DNA of 24,792 nt from Deltaproteobacteria bacterium (GCA_018644785.1 JABGPV010000041.1:1-24792), one strand, 5' to 3'; shown: positions 15,035 to 23,525, numbered from the stretch's first letter. Program-made: numbers and translations. Notes: a model not told the origin generated them from the sequence alone.

Positions 15035-16528
15035 ATGAAAAGAAGTAACCGTTTTGCTGTTGCACTGACCGTTTTTGCCGTTACTTGTCTACTGGGTTTA
15101 GGCGTGATAGGAACCGCCACAGCGGACTGGCTGGAAGTCCCGACCGAGAAGTTCAAGTTGGCTGATATCCCGGAGATTAAAAACAAAAGGCCTATTCATA
15201 TTGCCCTCTTTGGCGGGACCAAGCAGTTTGATATCGAAATACCCAAGTTTATTAAAAAATTCGAAGAGAAGACGGGCATCAAAGTAACGCATGAAAAGAT
15301 GATTATGACCAGCATCTATCCCAAGATGAATGTGGAGCTCATGTCAGCATCCGGGGCATATGACTGTATCGTGATGGAAACTTCCACCACCTGCGAGTGG
15401 GCGCCCTACTTATGGGATGTGAGGGAGCTGGCAAAAAAATTTGAACCCGATGGCGTAGCAGGATTGGAGAAGGATCTGGCAGGCCATGATCCGGCCCTCC
15501 TGCGAACCACTCAGGACAGGGATGGAAAGCTCAGGGGGATTCCCTACTGGAATTATGAGCAGGTATTGTATCATCGCCTTGATTGTTTTGAGGACCCCAT
15601 TGAAAAGGCCAATTTCAAGAAGAAATACGGATATGACCTGATCGTGCCGGTAACGCGAAAGCAACTTTACGATACAGCCGAGTTTTTTACCCGGAAAGCC
15701 GGAGAGAAATTAAAGGGTGAAGTGCTCAAAAAAGACCTTTACGGTCTTGCATTAATGGCCGGAAGGTTTGAGATAAACGATGAAATAAGTTCCATGATTT
15801 GGGGCGCCGGCGGGCATTGGGCCACCGTTATCCGAGATGAAAACGGTAAAGCCACTGAATTTGTGATTACAAAAAAAGATAAGAGAATACAGAAAGAGGC
15901 CATTGAATTCTACGTCAGCCTCCTCAAATTTGCCTCACCGGGATGCTTAACCGGATTCTGGGATTTCTGCTGTGCACAGTTTGTTGAGGGGTTGACCATT
16001 ATGATGCCCAATCTTTACTTGGTTGTGGAGGATTGGACGTGGCAGGTTGAAAAGAACATTCCCGGCGCCAAAAAGGGAATGGCGCTTTGTGTGGGAAGAC
16101 AGGGTTATATCGGCGACTTTGCGGAATGCGTCGCCAAGGCCAGCAAGAATCCTGAGGCATCTTACTGGTTTATCAAATACTTAGGTGGTTATGAGGCCCA
16201 GAAACAACTGATGGAAGGTGGGTTTCCGGGAGTCCGTAGGGACATCATGGGTAATCCCATGTATCAAAACGATCCTAAATGGAAAAAGCCCATTGGAGAC
16301 AGGGCATACATTAACTCTTTGGCCCTGCAAGTTCAGAATAACTATGTGAATGATTACATCCATTTTAACAGCTCAGCCATGGGAAAGATCTATGAGATGC
16401 AGATCATTGAGCTCCATAATGCTGCGATCAAGAAATATACGCCGGAAGAGTGCGTCAAGGTCGTGACGAAAAAAACCATGAAGCTGCAGAAGAAATTTGG
16501 ACAGCTTCCCATCAGGGAGGAAAAGTAA
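15035..16528 (+). CDS. Extracellular solute-binding protein of the ABC importer
   Basis: The protein has a typical Sec signal: basic MKRSNR, hydrophobic core, then GTATA-DW, so cleavage is likely after residue 30. The mature part resembles sugar/polyol-type binding proteins of the CUT1 group: HIALFGGTKQFDIEIPKF, FEEKTGIKVTHE, YDCIVMETS, GIPYWNYEQVLYHR and a late FIKYLGGYEAQKQLMEGG. There is no lipobox Cys, so the protein is expected free in the periplasm. At 497 residues it is longer than maltose-type proteins. AAGGAG lies about 7 nt before the ATG. A 143-bp gap upstream leaves room for its own promoter, and a terminator-like hairpin follows it, which would give a high level of this subunit. 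The ligand cannot be named; the sensed and imported compound may be the substrate of the upstream enzymes. Confidence 0.92.
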   Translation: MKRSNRFAVALTVFAVTCLLGLGVIGTATADWLEVPTEKFKLADIPEIKNKRPIHIALFGGTKQFDIEIPKFIKKFEEKTGIKVTHEKMIMTSIYPKMNVELMSASGAYDCIVMETSTTCEWAPYLWDVRELAKKFEPDGVAGLEKDLAGHDPALLRTTQDRDGKLRGIPYWNYEQVLYHRLDCFEDPIEKANFKKKYGYDLIVPVTRKQLYDTAEFFTRKAGEKLKGEVLKKDLYGLALMAGRFEINDEISSMIWGAGGHWATVIRDENGKATEFVITKKDKRIQKEAIEFYVSLLKFASPGCLTGFWDFCCAQFVEGLTIMMPNLYLVVEDWTWQVEKNIPGAKKGMALCVGRQGYIGDFAECVAKASKNPEASYWFIKYLGGYEAQKQLMEGGFPGVRRDIMGNPMYQNDPKWKKPIGDRAYINSLALQVQNNYVNDYIHFNSSAMGKIYEMQIIELHNAAIKKYTPEECVKVVTKKTMKLQKKFGQLPIREEK

Positions 16529-16535
16529 ACAAAGA

Positions 16536-16581
16536 GTATCCCCCGGGCAGGACAATCTTCTGCCCCGAGGGATGCTTTTTT
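16536..16581 (+). terminator. Terminator-like hairpin inside the transporter operon
   Basis: The arm GTATCCCCCGGGCAG (16536-16550) pairs with CTGCCCCGAGGGATGC (16560-16575), with one mismatch and one bulged base, a 9-nt loop, and then six T (16576-16581). It lies between the binding-protein gene and the first permease gene. A leaky stop here would raise the ratio of binding protein to membrane subunits, a known arrangement in importer operons. Confidence 0.8.
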
Positions 16582-16617
16582 CTGGCTGTAAAAAAGAAGA
16601 ACCAAGAGGTAGCTTGA

Positions 16618-17583
16618 ATGTCAGATCATGGGAATGGAGTTATGGCTCAACCGCTCAGCGAGGTGCATCAAATGACAGATGGAATGCCCAGGGTCCCCGA
16701 AAGAACCTTTTTTGATATCCTCGGTGATGACAAGTATTACAAATGGATTCTTTTGATTCCACTTTTGCTGGTGCTCCTGATATTTATGCTTTATCCGTTG
16801 TTTTACTGCATATGGTACTCTTTGCACGAATTTGGCATGGTGAAGGCCGCCACATTTCTCGGCCTGGAAAACTACCGGGATGTACTTCGCGATGAAGAGT
16901 TCTGGTTGGCCCTCAAGCGTACCGGTATCGTGCTGGTTATCAGTATTGGCGCGGAATTGGTTATCGGTATGGGAGTCGCCGTCTTATTCAACCGGGATTT
17001 TAAAGGTCAAAACCCCATAAGGGGGCTTATCCTCTTGCCCCTTCTCATGGCGCCTCTTGCCGTGTCCATGATGTGGAATTTTTTCCTTCAATACGATTTC
17101 GGAATCGTGAACCTGATTTTAGGTATTGTTGGAATTTCTAAAGTAAGCTGGTTTGCTCCGGGCGTAGGCCTGTATACGATTGCGGCCATCTCCATCTGGC
17201 AGTGGGCCCCTTTCTCCATATTTGTGCTGCTGGCGGGCCTGAAAGGCCTTCCGAGGGATTCCTTTGAAGCGGCAAGGGTCGACGGCGCCACTCCATGGTA
17301 TACCTTCAGGCGACTGACCCTGCCAAACCTGACGCCACTTATTATGATCATTGTCCTTTTAAGGACCATGTGGTTGATAAGGCTGTTTGATCCCCTCTAT
17401 GGGACGACGCGGGGCGGGGCGGATACGGAGCTATTGGATTGGATGATTTACCGAAATACTTTTGTCTATTTTGATATCGGGATCGGATCTACATTGGCGA
17501 TCATCTCTCTATTTTTAACGATGATTGTCTGTGGCGTCCTATTCACACAGTTGATGAAGGCCTTAGCGGTCACGAGCGAGTAA
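16618..17583 (+). CDS. ABC importer permease 1 (MalF/UgpA-type)
   Basis: The protein has a ~45-residue cytoplasmic N-terminus (ERTFFDILGDDKYYKW), then about six membrane helices beginning ILLIPLLLVLLIFMLYPLFY. The cytoplasmic EAA loop that contacts the ATPase is intact: FEAARVDGATPWYTFRRLTL, with Glu217 starting the EAA triplet. The length of 321 residues fits MalF/UgpA-type partners. The start ATG 16618 has AAGAGG about 8 nt upstream; in-frame ATGs at 16642 and 16672 are alternatives since the first conserved part begins later. The partner permease gene begins 18 bp after its stop. Confidence 0.93.
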   Translation: MSDHGNGVMAQPLSEVHQMTDGMPRVPERTFFDILGDDKYYKWILLIPLLLVLLIFMLYPLFYCIWYSLHEFGMVKAATFLGLENYRDVLRDEEFWLALKRTGIVLVISIGAELVIGMGVAVLFNRDFKGQNPIRGLILLPLLMAPLAVSMMWNFFLQYDFGIVNLILGIVGISKVSWFAPGVGLYTIAAISIWQWAPFSIFVLLAGLKGLPRDSFEAARVDGATPWYTFRRLTLPNLTPLIMIIVLLRTMWLIRLFDPLYGTTRGGADTELLDWMIYRNTFVYFDIGIGSTLAIISLFLTMIVCGVLFTQLMKALAVTSE

Positions 17584-17601
17584 GATGAGGAGGAAGAAGA
17601 A

Positions 17602-18414
17602 ATGAAGCGAGTCCTTTTTTGGGTGGTGGTAGTGCTGGTGGCATTCACCTTTGTTGCCCCTTTGGCCTGGATGTACTTGACATCATTCAAAACAAACGCC
17701 GACATTTACACGCAGGATGTGCTCAAGCTGTTTTATTTTTCCCCCATCCTTGATAATTATAAAAACTTGTTTTTCGAGACGGTGTTTTTCAGGGAGATTT
17801 TGAATACCTTCATCATATCCGTCGTCAGCACAATCCTGGTAATGCTTGTGGCACTGCCTGCCGCCTACAGCTTTGCCCGATACGAAACCGGTCATGGCCA
17901 TCTGCTTTTTGTAACTATTTCAACGCGGATGTTTCCCGCTGCTGTGGCTGCCATACCTTTCTTCATGCTTTTTAAAGGCTTGGGCATGTTGGATACACGC
18001 ACGGTGCTGATCCTATTGTATCTGTACTTCAATGTTTCTTTTGCTGTTTTCTTGTTGTATGGCTTTTTCAGGGAAATTCCCCGTGAACTCGAACAGTCGG
18101 CCATGATAGACGGCTATGGACGTCTTGATATTTTTCGCAAGGTCATATTCCCCATGATAAAGCCGGGGGCCGCAATTACAGCGATGTTCTGCTTTATATT
18201 CTCATGGAATGAGTTCCTTTACGCCTTTCTGTTTACCAGGAATCTTGCCAGGACCATCACCATTGGGCTGGCGTCCTTCTGGGCTTCGGGACAGATCGAC
18301 TGGGGTACCATGGGCGCGTGTGTGTGCCTTGCCATTCTGCCCACATTGGCGGCAGCCTGGTTTATGCAACGATATATTATCCGCGGGCTTACTTTCGGAG
18401 CGGTGAAAGGGTAG
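17602..18414 (+). CDS. ABC importer permease 2 (MalG/UgpE-type)
   Basis: This 270-residue protein begins with a hydrophobic helix (VLFWVVVVLVAFTFVAPLAW) and has the MalG-type features YLTSFKTNADIYT, FARYETGHG and the EAA loop ELEQSAMIDGYGRLDIFRKV (Glu164 begins the triplet). The tail AAAWFMQRYIIRGLTFGAVK is typical of the family. GAGGAGGAAG precedes the ATG. It is the last gene of the importer; a T-rich run follows the stop directly, then the intergenic region before xdhC. The family is secure; transport direction is inward because a binding protein is present. Confidence 0.94.
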   Translation: MKRVLFWVVVVLVAFTFVAPLAWMYLTSFKTNADIYTQDVLKLFYFSPILDNYKNLFFETVFFREILNTFIISVVSTILVMLVALPAAYSFARYETGHGHLLFVTISTRMFPAAVAAIPFFMLFKGLGMLDTRTVLILLYLYFNVSFAVFLLYGFFREIPRELEQSAMIDGYGRLDIFRKVIFPMIKPGAAITAMFCFIFSWNEFLYAFLFTRNLARTITIGLASFWASGQIDWGTMGACVCLAILPTLAAAWFMQRYIIRGLTFGAVKG

Positions 18415-18441
18415 TTTCTATTTTTTTGTATGGACAATTTG

Positions 18442-18474
18442 GGTGATAAAGATGTGGAATATGCCCTTATCACC
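18442..18474. promoter_or_regulatory. Inverted repeat upstream of the xdhC-like gene
   Basis: GGTGATAA (18442-18449) and TTATCACC (18467-18474) are perfect inverted copies separated by 17 nt, ending 22 nt before the xdhC-like ATG. Position suits an operator or a hairpin in the leader. No T-tract follows, so it is not an intrinsic terminator for the permease gene. Confidence 0.4.
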
Positions 18475-18496
18475 TCACTGAAAAGATGGGTGTAAT

Positions 18497-19504
18497 ATGA
18501 ACAAAAAGGAAATAATCGAAAAATCTCTTTTATGGATTGAGCAAGGGCGTGAAATTGCTCTGGCTACCGTTATCGCCACATGGGGCTCCTCACCAAGACC
18601 TGTCAGCAGCCAGATGGTCGTTGACGGGAAGGGAAATTTCGAAGGCTCTGTTTCCGGCGGTTGCATTGAAGGAGAAGTCATTGCCGAAGCCCTTGAAGTC
18701 ATCGAAGAGGGGGTCCCCCGGGTCCTTTCATTTGGCGTGACCAATGATCAAGCGTGGGATTCCGGGCTTGCCTGCGGCGGTAAAGTGGATGTTTGGGTGG
18801 CCAAGGCAACCGAAGAGGCGGCAATTCTGAAAAAACTGAACCATTCGCTGGAGGATCGTAATACCGTCTGCCTTGTTGCCGATCTTGAGACGGGGGAAAA
18901 AACGTTTGTTCAGCCCGACGGTTCAGAAATCTTTGCCAATCTCCCCTTTAATATGGAAGAGGGCGCAACCGATCTTTTCGGTAAAAAGGACGGCGTCGTT
19001 CTGGAACCCGACGGCAGGCGTTTTTTTCTTCACCGGTTTGTCCCTGAACCACGACTCATCATTGTCGGCGCCGTCCACATTTCCATGGCGCTTTCACGGA
19101 TCGCCAGGATCGCAGGCTATGAGGTTGAGATCATTGACCCCCGGAAAGCTTTCGCAAGCGTCGAACGGTTCCCCCATGTTAAACTGAGAGATCAATGGCC
19201 CGACGAGGCCATGAAAGAAATCAACGTTTGCTCAAATACCGCCGTGGTGGTGTTGACCCATGACCCGAAAATCGACGATCCCGCCCTGGTCGAAGCGCTC
19301 GGTTCCAAAGCGTTTTACGTCGGCGCCCTCGGAAGCACCAGAACCCATGCCGACAGGCTGGCGCGTCTTGAAATGAACGGTTTATCCAAAGAGAGCCTGC
19401 AATGCATACATGCCCCCGTGGGTCTTTCCATCGGCGCCAAAAGTCCCCAGGAGATCGCTGTTTCCATTATGGCGGAGATCGTTCAGGAATGGTATTTGAT
19501 ATAG
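18497..19504 (+). CDS. xdhC: XdhC/CoxI-family molybdenum cofactor maturation protein
   Basis: XdhC-family proteins bind the molybdenum cofactor, promote its sulfuration by a cysteine desulfurase, and insert it into xanthine dehydrogenase-type enzymes. The N-terminal domain shows ATVIATWGSSPRPVSSQMV and SVSGGCIEGEV (Cys56), then GLACGGKVDVWV (Cys93), both conserved family cysteines. The C-terminal Rossmann-like domain begins LIIVGAVHISMALSRIA and includes VVLTHDPKIDDPAL and YVGALGSTRTHADR. At 335 residues it has both domains in full. The next gene, a cysteine desulfurase, starts 16 bp before this stop, so the two are translationally coupled. The molybdenum hydroxylase 11 kb upstream is the obvious client. 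Confidence 0.93.
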   Translation: MNKKEIIEKSLLWIEQGREIALATVIATWGSSPRPVSSQMVVDGKGNFEGSVSGGCIEGEVIAEALEVIEEGVPRVLSFGVTNDQAWDSGLACGGKVDVWVAKATEEAAILKKLNHSLEDRNTVCLVADLETGEKTFVQPDGSEIFANLPFNMEEGATDLFGKKDGVVLEPDGRRFFLHRFVPEPRLIIVGAVHISMALSRIARIAGYEVEIIDPRKAFASVERFPHVKLRDQWPDEAMKEINVCSNTAVVVLTHDPKIDDPALVEALGSKAFYVGALGSTRTHADRLARLEMNGLSKESLQCIHAPVGLSIGAKSPQEIAVSIMAEIVQEWYLI

Positions 19505-20730
19505 ATCAAATCACACGGCAGTTTGCCATTGTCAGGCATTATGAATCGAAAGGACGATTCCATTATCTGGACAATGCCGCCACCGCCCAAATTCCCGATT
19601 GCGTCATATCCGCCATGACGGAACATGATACCCGGCGCCGGTCCAATGTGAGAAGGGGTATCCACACGCTCGCTCAGGAGGCAAACGACGCATTTGAAAC
19701 CGCCCGGGACCGGGTTGCAACATATCTGGGGATTCAAAATTCCGATGAAGTGATTTTTACCGGGGGCACGACAGCGGGAATCAATATGATGGCACTCGGT
19801 TTCGGGCAGAATTTGGAATCGGGTGACGAGATAGTGCTCTCCCAGGCAGAACATCACAGCAACCTTGTTCCCTGGCAGATGTTGAAACAATTAAAGGGCG
19901 TGACCCTTCGTTTTTTGCCCGTGGACGGAAACGGCGTTCTCGATCTTTCAAGAGCTGAGGAGATCATAACCCCGGCTACAAAACTGGTGGCGGTTACCCA
20001 CGCTTCCAATGTTACCGGCGCCATAACGGATGTGGCTGCCATTGGGAAGATTGCCCGTGAACGGGGCGCGAAACTGCTGCTGGACGGCGCCCAGATGGCG
20101 CCCCATGGCCCACTTAACTTACCCGGACTGGGAGCGGATTTCTATGTCTTTTCAGGGCACAAGACATATGGTCCCGGGGGGGTGGGGATCCTTTGGGGAC
20201 GTATGGAATCCCTTGAAGAGATGCCCCCGGCTTTTGGCGGTGGGGAAATGGTCGGGCATGTTACTTTTGAAAAAACCAGTTATGCGGCGCCACCCCGAAA
20301 ATTTGAAGCCGGAACCCCGCCCATCACACAGGCCGTGGGACTGGGGGCAGCACTGGAATGGCTCGGCAACCATGATCCGCAGGGGATTCGCAATCATCTG
20401 AACAGCCTGACGGAACAGATCATGGCAGGTATGGCGCAACTGAACAGCAGACATGACAGCAGGATCCGTATTCTCGGCCCGTCAAGGGGAGAGAGACGGT
20501 TGCCTCTGATTTCCTTTTCTATCGGCGGCGCACATCCCCATGACATTTGCCAGATCATGAACGATCGGCATGGCGTGGCGCTCCGAGGCGGTCATCACTG
20601 CGCGGAGCCCCTTCATGCAATCTTTGATCTGGATGGGACCACGCGTGCCAGTCTTGGTATGTTCAATCGCCAAGAAGATGTCGATGCCCTGCTGAACGGA
20701 ATTGAAGATTGTCTTAATATCCTGACTTAG
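19489..20730 (+). CDS. SufS-type cysteine desulfurase, candidate Moco sulfurase
   Basis: This class-V aminotransferase removes sulfur from cysteine using PLP. Visible landmarks are YLDNAATAQIP, FTGGTTAGINMMALGFG, AEHHSNLVPWQ, THASNVTGAITDV, LLDGAQMAPH, the PLP lysine Lys225 in VFSGHKTYGPGGVG, and the active-site Cys371 in RGGHHCAEPLH. I chose ATG 19489 (413 residues) because homology begins just after it and it overlaps the xdhC-like stop by 16 bp; a longer frame from 19402 lies inside xdhC. In Rhodobacter, XdhC is known to work with a NifS-type desulfurase to sulfurate Moco, and the coupling here suggests the same. The sufU-like gene downstream suggests it may also, or instead, serve Fe-S assembly. 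Confidence 0.93.
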   Translation: MVFDIDQITRQFAIVRHYESKGRFHYLDNAATAQIPDCVISAMTEHDTRRRSNVRRGIHTLAQEANDAFETARDRVATYLGIQNSDEVIFTGGTTAGINMMALGFGQNLESGDEIVLSQAEHHSNLVPWQMLKQLKGVTLRFLPVDGNGVLDLSRAEEIITPATKLVAVTHASNVTGAITDVAAIGKIARERGAKLLLDGAQMAPHGPLNLPGLGADFYVFSGHKTYGPGGVGILWGRMESLEEMPPAFGGGEMVGHVTFEKTSYAAPPRKFEAGTPPITQAVGLGAALEWLGNHDPQGIRNHLNSLTEQIMAGMAQLNSRHDSRIRILGPSRGERRLPLISFSIGGAHPHDICQIMNDRHGVALRGGHHCAEPLHAIFDLDGTTRASLGMFNRQEDVDALLNGIEDCLNILT

Positions 20731-20744
20731 AGGGGTTTATCATT

Positions 20745-21254
20745 ATGAGCAATGACATATATCACGATCCCATAATCGCATGGTCAAAGCGAAAAGAACA
20801 TATGGGTACCCTTGAAAAAGCGGATTGTCGTGCAACGGAAAACAACCCCTTGTGCGGCGATCGCATAAGTGTCGGAATAAAGCTGCAAGCTTATCGGATA
20901 AAAGAGATCACTTTTCATGTGCGGGGATGTATTCTTGCCAAAGCATCCGCAGCCCATCTGGCCTTCCTTGCTGCGGGATTGGACCTTGATACACTCGGAC
21001 AGTTGAGAGAAACTTTTGCAGAGGCCCTGAAATCAAAGGATGAAGCGTCCCTTTTTCCCGAAAACCACCATATCTTCAACCCGGTCCGTTCCCGCAAAAG
21101 CCGCCATTCCTGTGTTCTGCTCCCTTATGATGCGGCGCTGCAGGCGCTTCGCAGTGTGGGCGGAAAGCAAGTCCATCATGATTCGACCCTCAGTGCCGGA
21201 TTCATAACCTCAAATGCCCCTTTTGATGATGCCCATTGTCCCCTATTACTCTAA
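20745..21254 (+). CDS. SufU-type sulfur acceptor / Fe-S scaffold-like protein with an unusual C-terminal tail
   Basis: SufU accepts sulfur from SufS at a Zn-bound cysteine and is related to NifU/IscU scaffolds. The ligand set is present: Cys37 and Asp39 in NPLCGDRI, Cys62 in HVRGCILAKASAA, and Cys123 in SRHSCVLLPYDAAL. The gene starts 14 bp after the desulfurase, and the two should work as a pair. The core ends near residue 142; the remaining ~27 residues (HHDSTLSAGF, then NAPFDDAHCPLLL) are outside the usual fold. Part of that tail is encoded by a 20-bp sequence repeated exactly 2.3 kb downstream, so the original 3' end was probably altered by insertion or recombination. Function of the core is likely kept. 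Confidence 0.88.
   Translation: MSNDIYHDPIIAWSKRKEHMGTLEKADCRATENNPLCGDRISVGIKLQAYRIKEITFHVRGCILAKASAAHLAFLAAGLDLDTLGQLRETFAEALKSKDEASLFPENHHIFNPVRSRKSRHSCVLLPYDAALQALRSVGGKQVHHDSTLSAGFITSNAPFDDAHCPLLL
21220..21239 (+). repeat. 20-bp direct repeat, copy 1 (inside the 3' end of the sufU-like gene)
   Basis: The sequence cttttgatgatgcccattgt is identical to that at 23537-23556. Directly downstream both loci also have a CCCTATTAC word close by (here right after; at the second site about 70 bp upstream). It may mark pieces of one small mobile or repeated element. Confidence 0.75.
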
Positions 21255-21574
21255 TGAATCAATAACAGGCCGGCCAGATTGGCCACTGGGATATCCTCTG
21301 GGTTGGCATTGCTGCCATAGGGATAGATGAACGAAACCGCTACGCGGTAGCTCTGGAACCGCTCCGCCGAACGGCCTTGCCACTTAGATCTTGTTTTTTC
21401 CTTTGATGTTTTTCAAATTTATGGGATACATGCCGCTATACTTGAAATGAAGGATTTGGATACTTTACCCAATAGCATCTTTCATGCCAAATCTGCGGCT
21501 TCGATCATCAGGATGAAAAAGAATCTTATTACCGGTAATGTAACTATTCATATAAACCCAATAGTTTTAAAAAA
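21255..21574. other. Gene-free stretch between the sufU-like gene and the Hsp70 gene
   Basis: This stretch is the transition from the + strand block to AT-rich accessory DNA. It lies between two convergent genes, so terminators would be expected, but I see no clear stem with a T-tract. It holds GGCCGGCC near its start, a small palindrome ACCGC-TAC-GCGGT, a T-run (TTGTTTTTTCC), and a perfect 12-bp palindrome ATTACCGGTAAT at 21528-21539 close to the Hsp70 stop. No supported gene. Confidence 0.55.
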
Positions 21575-22864
21575 CTAGATAATATTTGAACCGTATAACC
21601 CCAAACCAAGTGCAACACTAGTAAATGCATTGGATTGAATTATTTTGTGTTTTGGAAATTTTATTTCAAATGCTTTTCTTATAAGAGGTATATAGGATGA
21701 TCCACCTGTTAGAAAAATAACATCAATATCTTCATATTTCAAATTTGCAAGTTTTATAGATGATTTAATGCAATTATCTATTTTCTCTACTTTATCTCTT
21801 ATGTAGCCTTCAAACTCTGTTCTTGATATTTTTTCTTCTATTAATATATTATAATCATTAAAACTTATGCAAGACGAATCAGTATCTGATAATTCAAATT
21901 TTGCTTTTTCAACGGCTTGAAAAAGCAAATAGCCATAGTTATAGTTTATAAGATTTTCAAGATTCTTAAATAATTGTTTGTCACTCTGTGACGATGATAG
22001 AAATTTATACTCCTTAATAGATCTCAATTTGCTTGGAAGCCTTAACTGAGGAATTAAATGCCATCGTCTTAAATTACCAATGATCATGGGTGACAACCCG
22101 AACAAATTATTACTCATCATGGACTTGACCTTTACATCTTTTCCATAATACTTGCATATTTTTTCCCACATAATCTCCGAGTCAAAAATATCACCGCCGA
22201 TATATACGCCATCCGTTGATAAAATATCATCTTTCCGATCAGATTTAATTCTTGATCGATTTTCAACCTTAATAACTGTAAAATCGGACGTGCCAGCGCC
22301 AAAATCACCAACTAATATTTTCTTTTCTTGACCAAGGCTAAGGGTATTTTCGTATGAAAAAGCTGCTGCTATTGGTTCTAATTGGAAATAAATATTTTTA
22401 AAACCTGCCAGTTTAGCTGCATCAGTTAGTCGTTTTTGAGCAAGGTTATCTTTTTCCACATCTTCCGAGAAAACGACCGGCCTTCCAAGAACAACATCTA
22501 CGATTTCTCTTTTAAGTTGATTTTCGGCTCTTTCTTTCATTGTTCGTAGTATTAACGAAATCAACTTTTCCAAAGTATAATATTTGCAAAATATCTCCGT
22601 ATGTTGAAAATTTTGATCTGTGAGGAAAGATTTTATAGACTGCATATATCTTCCTTCAGCTTCATTTTCTATATATTTTTGGACTGCTTCATGCCCAACA
22701 TAGGATTCTCTTTTTGTTCCTTCTTCATAAAAATATAAAACAGATTTTAAAGACATTTGGATGGGATTATTTTTATCGACGTTGATTAATTGTACTTCTC
22801 CATTTATATTTGCAGATATTGCAGAGTTGGATGTTCCAAAATCTAAACCAAAAATAGCTGACAT
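21575..22864 (-). CDS. YegD-like Hsp70-family protein (ATPase-domain only)
   Basis: This 429-residue protein has the actin/Hsp70 ATPase fold: phosphate-1 loop IFGLDFGTSNSA (Asp8), phosphate-2 loop VGDFGAGTSDFTV, and adenosine loop FLTGGSSYIPLIRKAF. The stretches VVLGRPVVFSED, AAKLAGFKNIYFQLEPIAAA match the YegD subgroup of E. coli. It lacks the C-terminal peptide-binding domain of DnaK, as YegD does. I chose the ATG at 22864, since GAGGGGG lies about 11 nt upstream inside the longer frame from 22891. The gene is markedly AT-rich compared with everything before 21255 and lies on the opposite strand, flanked by repeat pieces and a gene remnant: signs of transfer. Clients of YegD proteins are poorly known, so no process is claimed. 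Confidence 0.92.
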   Translation of the reverse strand: MSAIFGLDFGTSNSAISANINGEVQLINVDKNNPIQMSLKSVLYFYEEGTKRESYVGHEAVQKYIENEAEGRYMQSIKSFLTDQNFQHTEIFCKYYTLEKLISLILRTMKERAENQLKREIVDVVLGRPVVFSEDVEKDNLAQKRLTDAAKLAGFKNIYFQLEPIAAAFSYENTLSLGQEKKILVGDFGAGTSDFTVIKVENRSRIKSDRKDDILSTDGVYIGGDIFDSEIMWEKICKYYGKDVKVKSMMSNNLFGLSPMIIGNLRRWHLIPQLRLPSKLRSIKEYKFLSSSQSDKQLFKNLENLINYNYGYLLFQAVEKAKFELSDTDSSCISFNDYNILIEEKISRTEFEGYIRDKVEKIDNCIKSSIKLANLKYEDIDVIFLTGGSSYIPLIRKAFEIKFPKHKIIQSNAFTSVALGLGLYGSNII

Positions 22865-23075
22865 GAATAAATATACCCCCTCATATGTCATTGAAAATTG
22901 AACATAGCGCGCTTCGGAGTATGGCAGAAAGGTATAACGTTCGTCAGGTTATAAGTTACCTAACCCGGACAAGCCGGAACCATACAGGTTTGAAAAGTTG
23001 ACTCACCATTCATTCTTTGGAACCCTTTCTATTACTAGCTTTCCGACAAAGTCATAATGTTGTTCACCCCATGAT

Positions 23076-23102
23076 CTTGTAATTCTTATAAGATTTTACA
23101 AG
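23076..23102. repeat. Nested palindrome over the ribosome site of the gene remnant
   Basis: Outer arms CTTGTAA (23076-23082) and TTACAAG (23096-23102) enclose the perfect palindrome CTTATAAG (23084-23091 region). The outer right arm includes the start of the AAGGAG ribosome site for the reading frame at 23112. It may be a remnant element end or a leader hairpin. Confidence 0.45.
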
Positions 23103-23111
23103 GAGCACATT

Positions 23112-23285
23112 ATGCAAATTCAAGACGATTTCACATCGTACAACCAAGAACTGCTTTCCGGTCGGTACGACTGTATAGACTGGGCCGTGCTGAATGGCTA
23201 CTTTCCTCTTGGTCAACAAGGCGGCGGCTTTCCCACCTGGTGGCGACAGCTCCATGGTTCTGACGAAAAAATTGAACTAAAATGA
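23112..23285 (+). pseudogene. Truncated gene remnant (N-terminal fragment, 57 codons)
   Basis: A short frame starts at ATG 23112 with a good ribosome site (AAGGAG, ~8 nt upstream) and stops after 57 codons. The peptide contains LLSGRYDCID, LNGYFPLGQQGGG and TWWRQLHGSDEK. From memory this resembles the N-terminus of a much longer, widely spread bacterial protein family that behaves like a mobile or multicopy gene; I cannot name it with certainty. The match breaks off abruptly after GSDEK, consistent with a deletion. The rest of the gene is not found downstream. I infer a dead fragment left by insertion or excision. Confidence 0.5.
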
Positions 23286-23454
23286 ATTACAGAGCATGGC
23301 CGACCGGTCCCCGCGAACCAAAGGTCGGTTTGTCCGACCCACAAAAAACACAAAAATGATAATTCTCGTTTGTGCAAAACTCAAGGAAATTTATGCTCAG
23401 GGTCGCACTTTTAATTGGATCAAACCGGATAGATGTCCAAGATGTGTGAATTGG

Positions 23455-23525
23455 GGGGACAGTATCCCTATTACCGTTTCTTCTTCACAGAAAATAGTTG
23501 ACAAAAAAATATATAGACTGTCCCC
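23455..23525. repeat. MITE-like inverted repeat pair
   Basis: GGGGACAGT (23455-23463) and ACTGTCCCC (23517-23525) are perfect inverted copies about 53 nt apart, around an AT-rich core. Size and layout suit a small non-autonomous element or its inner half. No target-site duplication was evident. Confidence 0.5.

Noticed and set aside
21447..21578. 43-codon open frame on the + strand
   Set aside because: No ribosome site and no recognisable pattern; overlaps the stop of the Hsp70 gene.
23064..23255. 63-codon open frame on the minus strand
   Set aside because: Antisense to the better supported remnant frame at 23112-23285.
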